Source of the DNA: Planctomycetota bacterium
Lineage (GTDB): Bacteria > Planctomycetota > Phycisphaerae > UBA1845 > PWPN01
DNA: 8,034 nt
Reading direction: 5' to 3'
NCBI GenBank assembly: GCA_020346805.1
Contig: CP070790.1
Location: 317,877-325,910 of the forward strand
Shown here piece after piece: positions 5,781 through 8,034 of this stretch. The notes beneath the pieces are model-generated. The model was not told the origin of the DNA. It saw only the letters and a list, made by a program, of their open reading frames with translations, and did no database searches. A program made the translations under genes and the position numbers. How positions within the stretch are numbered: position 1 is the stretch's first letter; each line of letters begins with the position of its first letter.

Positions 5781-5948
5781 TCTACTAATCTTTAAAGTAT
5801 AGAGAGGGGACAATTATTGAGGCTCCTGCAGAGCAAACAAGTCTCATATATGGTAGATAAAGCGGATGTATAAGGTAATTTCTTTTCTTCAGAAGGTAAA
5901 GGATCGAATACCAAACTAATAAACAGGAAGCTTAAAAATAGTATTGTT

Positions 5949-5968
5949 TGACGGTTGTTCAACGGTCA
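5949..5968 (+). promoter_or_regulatory. Imperfect 20-bp dyad just before the ribosome-binding site of the lectin-like gene
   Basis: TGAC-G-GTTG-TT-CAAC-G-GTCA is symmetric except for the G/G pair. It ends nine bases before GGAGG (5978-5982). It could be a leader hairpin that influences translation or an operator. The nearby TTGACG and TATCAT have only a 15-bp spacing and are not called as a promoter. Confidence 0.4.
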
Positions 5969-5977
5969 TATCATGAC

Positions 5978-5982
5978 GGAGG
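5978..5982 (+). promoter_or_regulatory. Shine-Dalgarno of the lectin-like gene
   Basis: GGAGG is separated by eight bases from ATG 5991. This fixes the start, which gives a good signal peptide. Confidence 0.75.
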
Positions 5983-5990
5983 TTAGCAAA

Positions 5991-8034
5991 ATGAGAAAGA
6001 AGATTTATGGAGTCAAGTGGACTCCTGTTATGGGGTGTATTGTTTTTGCTGCTGTTTTGGTGTTGTGGTTGGGTGGTAATGCTACAGCGGCGGTAACCAC
6101 CATTTCCGATGGGTTTACCGACGACTCGAGCGGCTCGAGAGACAACGGCGATCCACTCAATGGGGTTATTACCGAGGCAGGCGCCGCCGAGTGGGATGCT
6201 GAAGACGTCAAATTTGTCCAGCCGGCGGGGGTGGTTGCCAATTCAATTTTAATTACCACCACCGACGGTATCGGAGCTTTTGCCCCTATCAATGGTAATT
6301 CATTCCCGGTCGGTACCAAGTATTCAGTGAAAGTCGACGCCAAGTTCCAGCAGACCGAGGGCGTGGACACGCCGGTCAATTATGTGCAGGTGGGTTTTAT
6401 AGCCTCGGATGCGTTATATAACAGTTTTAATCCCGCTGGTTCTTTGCATGTTATTGTTTACGCTAATGGCAATCTGGACCTGAAATACTCAAACGTCATA
6501 ATTGCCGACCAGACCCATGCGAACTTCAATGCCTTTACCTTGGATCTGGATGCCTTCAACACCATAGAGTTAGTGTATCATGAAAATCTTGATGCTGTCC
6601 AGGTATTCGTCAACGGTACCAACGTGTTTGTTCCCCGTATGACTCCTGGACAGAATATACCAACTATCGGCAAGGCTGGATTCAGGTGTGATTTGCAGTT
6701 GCAGGGCGGCGGCGATGTGCCGATCGGACAGGTGGAATTTGATAACTTTGAAGTAACCGCCGACGACAGCACGGCCCTATCCATAGTCGAAGGGCCGGTT
6801 TCCTGGGGTGGTCATACTTATTACCTGCTTTCACCCGGTGGTTGGGCAGCTGCGCAAAGGAAGGCGGAGTGGCTTGGTGGTAATTTGATAACCATCGAGA
6901 CTCAGGCAGAGAATGACTGGCTGTACAGTCAATGGGGCAATTATGACATCAGCGGCCTTGGTATTCCCCCCTGCGGGACGGCCGGCGAAACCTGTCTACT
7001 CTGTGATTTTGGTACGGCAGGCCTCATGGATGCCATGTGGATTGGATACCATCAACCCGAACCGGTGGATCCCGGCGATGAGCCGGCCGGTGCCTGGGAA
7101 TGGATTAGCGGCTCTTCAGCCACCTACACCAATTGGCATACCGGCCATCCGAACAACAGCGTCGGTTGTCCTACTTCGGGTAGCGAGGCTAACGCTGCCC
7201 TGATGCCCAATGAGCAATTTACCACTCCCGGTGGCGGACCCTGGTTTTCCTGGACCAGCTATGCCACTGTAGCTTCAATGGGGGTGGTGGAGGTGGATGG
7301 CCTACCTTTATCGAATAACGGCTTCAGGATGGACTGGGTGTATTGTGCTCAGAGGGCGGACGATCCTACGGGAAGCGCTTTAAATCCCGAACGTGGTTCT
7401 ATGAGAGCCTATCATGAGGACACCGGTGAACTCATGACTCCCGGTCCTGATTACTTCCTGCCTGGTGGTGACGATGATGGTGGTCCTCCTGGTGCAGGTT
7501 GGGTTACCCTTACCTTCTCCGGTACGAGTGCCAATAATGATGCCCGGATGTTCGTGGCTAAGGAGATTCCCGTAGATAGTGATTATCCAACCGATGTCGA
7601 GATTGCTGAGATCGACTCTTATGGAAACACTGTAAAAAGTGTGAACTTAAGCACATTGCTTGGTGGGCCTTCCCCCGGTTCAAGAATCACCATCGGTGCG
7701 ATTCGTTATAGCAGTTTTCACGGCACTTTGTTCTTGTCTATCAACCCTGATTGGACGACAGCTACATCTAACGCAGCAATGATATATGAGCTGGATCTGG
7801 GATTGACTACCGTTCAAAATACTTACACTGGGCCTGTTTGTTGGGGTAATGGTCCCCGGATAGATATTGATCCGGCCAATGGGACGATATACCTAACCAG
7901 CCAGAGCATGGGGCGGGTATCCCATGATTTGTTGGGTAATGTCTACGCAATCGATACTGCTACTCCTCCGCATACGCCTTGGATGATTGTCGATGGTGGC
8001 ACGATTACTGATTGGAGTGGCCCCAATGTTCTTA
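5991..8034 (+). CDS. Exported multidomain protein: jelly-roll-like, C-type-lectin-like and propeller-like regions, 3'-truncated
   Basis: A large predicted extracellular or surface protein; 681 residues are visible and the frame is open at the window edge. Residues 1-34 are a signal peptide (MRKK basic start, hydrophobic 14-28, NATAA cleavage region). Residues about 38-257 resemble a concanavalin-like jelly roll: YSVKVDAKFQ, VQVGFIASD, FNTIELVYHE, VQVFVNGTNVF and VEFDNFEV. Residues about 268-455 are a C-type-lectin-like domain: GHTYYLL, WAAAQRKAEWLGGNLITIETQAENDWL, WIGY at 350-353, W369-E-W371-ISG, and YTNWHTGHPNN at 379-389, closing with WVYCAQR. The usual EPNN is HPNN, and the helix-1 cysteine is absent, so calcium-dependent sugar binding is doubtful. 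An Asp/Gly/Pro-rich linker follows (491-503). Residues about 533-660 show repeats like a beta-propeller (VEIAEIDSYGN, IYELDLGLTTV, PRIDIDPANGTIYLTS, GNVYAIDTATP). It diverges from the paralogue pair. The function is probably ligand or glycan binding, but this is inferred. Confidence 0.85.
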   Translation, partial: MRKKIYGVKWTPVMGCIVFAAVLVLWLGGNATAAVTTISDGFTDDSSGSRDNGDPLNGVITEAGAAEWDAEDVKFVQPAGVVANSILITTTDGIGAFAPINGNSFPVGTKYSVKVDAKFQQTEGVDTPVNYVQVGFIASDALYNSFNPAGSLHVIVYANGNLDLKYSNVIIADQTHANFNAFTLDLDAFNTIELVYHENLDAVQVFVNGTNVFVPRMTPGQNIPTIGKAGFRCDLQLQGGGDVPIGQVEFDNFEVTADDSTALSIVEGPVSWGGHTYYLLSPGGWAAAQRKAEWLGGNLITIETQAENDWLYSQWGNYDISGLGIPPCGTAGETCLLCDFGTAGLMDAMWIGYHQPEPVDPGDEPAGAWEWISGSSATYTNWHTGHPNNSVGCPTSGSEANAALMPNEQFTTPGGGPWFSWTSYATVASMGVVEVDGLPLSNNGFRMDWVYCAQRADDPTGSALNPERGSMRAYHEDTGELMTPGPDYFLPGGDDDGGPPGAGWVTLTFSGTSANNDARMFVAKEIPVDSDYPTDVEIAEIDSYGNTVKSVNLSTLLGGPSPGSRITIGAIRYSSFHGTLFLSINPDWTTATSNAAMIYELDLGLTTVQNTYTGPVCWGNGPRIDIDPANGTIYLTSQSMGRVSHDLLGNVYAIDTATPPHTPWMIVDGGTITDWSGPNVL

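Larger units (their letters stand above)
5237..5990. other. Long AT-rich divergent intergenic region
   Basis: About 750 bp separate the oppositely oriented starts of paralogue B and the lectin-like gene. I see no gene, tRNA or recognisable riboswitch. It contains the candidate promoter of each flanking gene (5395-5424 minus, 5751-5780 plus), overlapping palindromes at 5456-5472, a dyad over the plus-strand promoter, and a dyad next to the plus-strand ribosome-binding site. The part from about 5480 to 5740 is very AT-rich with no signal I can support. Confidence 0.6.

Noticed and set aside
5820..5880. Possible riboswitch-like segment (GAGCAAAC ... AAAGCGG) in the leader of the lectin-like gene
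   Set aside because: Only scattered short matches to cyclic-di-GMP riboswitch motifs. No conserved stems or complete core could be assembled.
6027..6060. Lipobox-like VMGC in the signal peptide of the lectin-like protein
   Set aside because: The cysteine (residue 16) is followed by the main hydrophobic stretch, and a good signal peptidase I site (ATAA) comes after it, so it is not a lipoprotein.

Overview
This window looks like chromosomal DNA from an anaerobic or marine member of the Planctomycetota, most likely Phycisphaerae or a relative. That is an inference from style. The secreted proteins are glycine/asparagine-rich with repetitive beta-strand turns. Two of them end in a C-terminal module of a kind I associate with planctomycete exported proteins. 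There is also a large multidomain lectin-like exported protein and a sodium:solute symporter. Coding DNA is near balanced in GC, and the gaps between genes are long and AT-rich. No database search was possible.

Layout: three genes lie on the minus strand and one on the plus strand. From right to left on the minus strand: a secreted repeat protein (3893-5236), its paralogue (1745-3181), and an SSS-family symporter whose C-terminus is cut off by the left edge (1-1422). Diverging from the first of these across about 750 bp of AT-rich DNA is a large exported protein (5991 to the right edge, cut off). It carries a jelly-roll-like domain, a C-type-lectin-like domain and a propeller-like region.

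The paralogues share a signal peptide, a 'VDSY-T' start of the mature protein, and a C-terminal module of about 125 residues that is roughly three-quarters identical by hand alignment. Their middle, repeat-rich parts have diverged. Each is followed by the same 13-bp-stem, 5-nt-loop hairpin, and the two hairpins differ by a compensatory base-pair change. Each exported-protein gene has a candidate sigma70-type promoter about 150-205 bp upstream of its start, so long leaders are predicted.

How the genes work together is inference. The three exported proteins would act at or outside the cell surface, perhaps in adhesion or glycan contact, and the symporter would import a small solute such as a sugar. 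Nothing in the window identifies the ligand or substrate. I see no RNA genes, CRISPR array, transposase or phage genes. The most checkable unusual signals are the covarying hairpin pair, the mosaic divergence of the paralogues, a TGATAAGAT element shared between promoter regions, and a nested hairpin in one leader.
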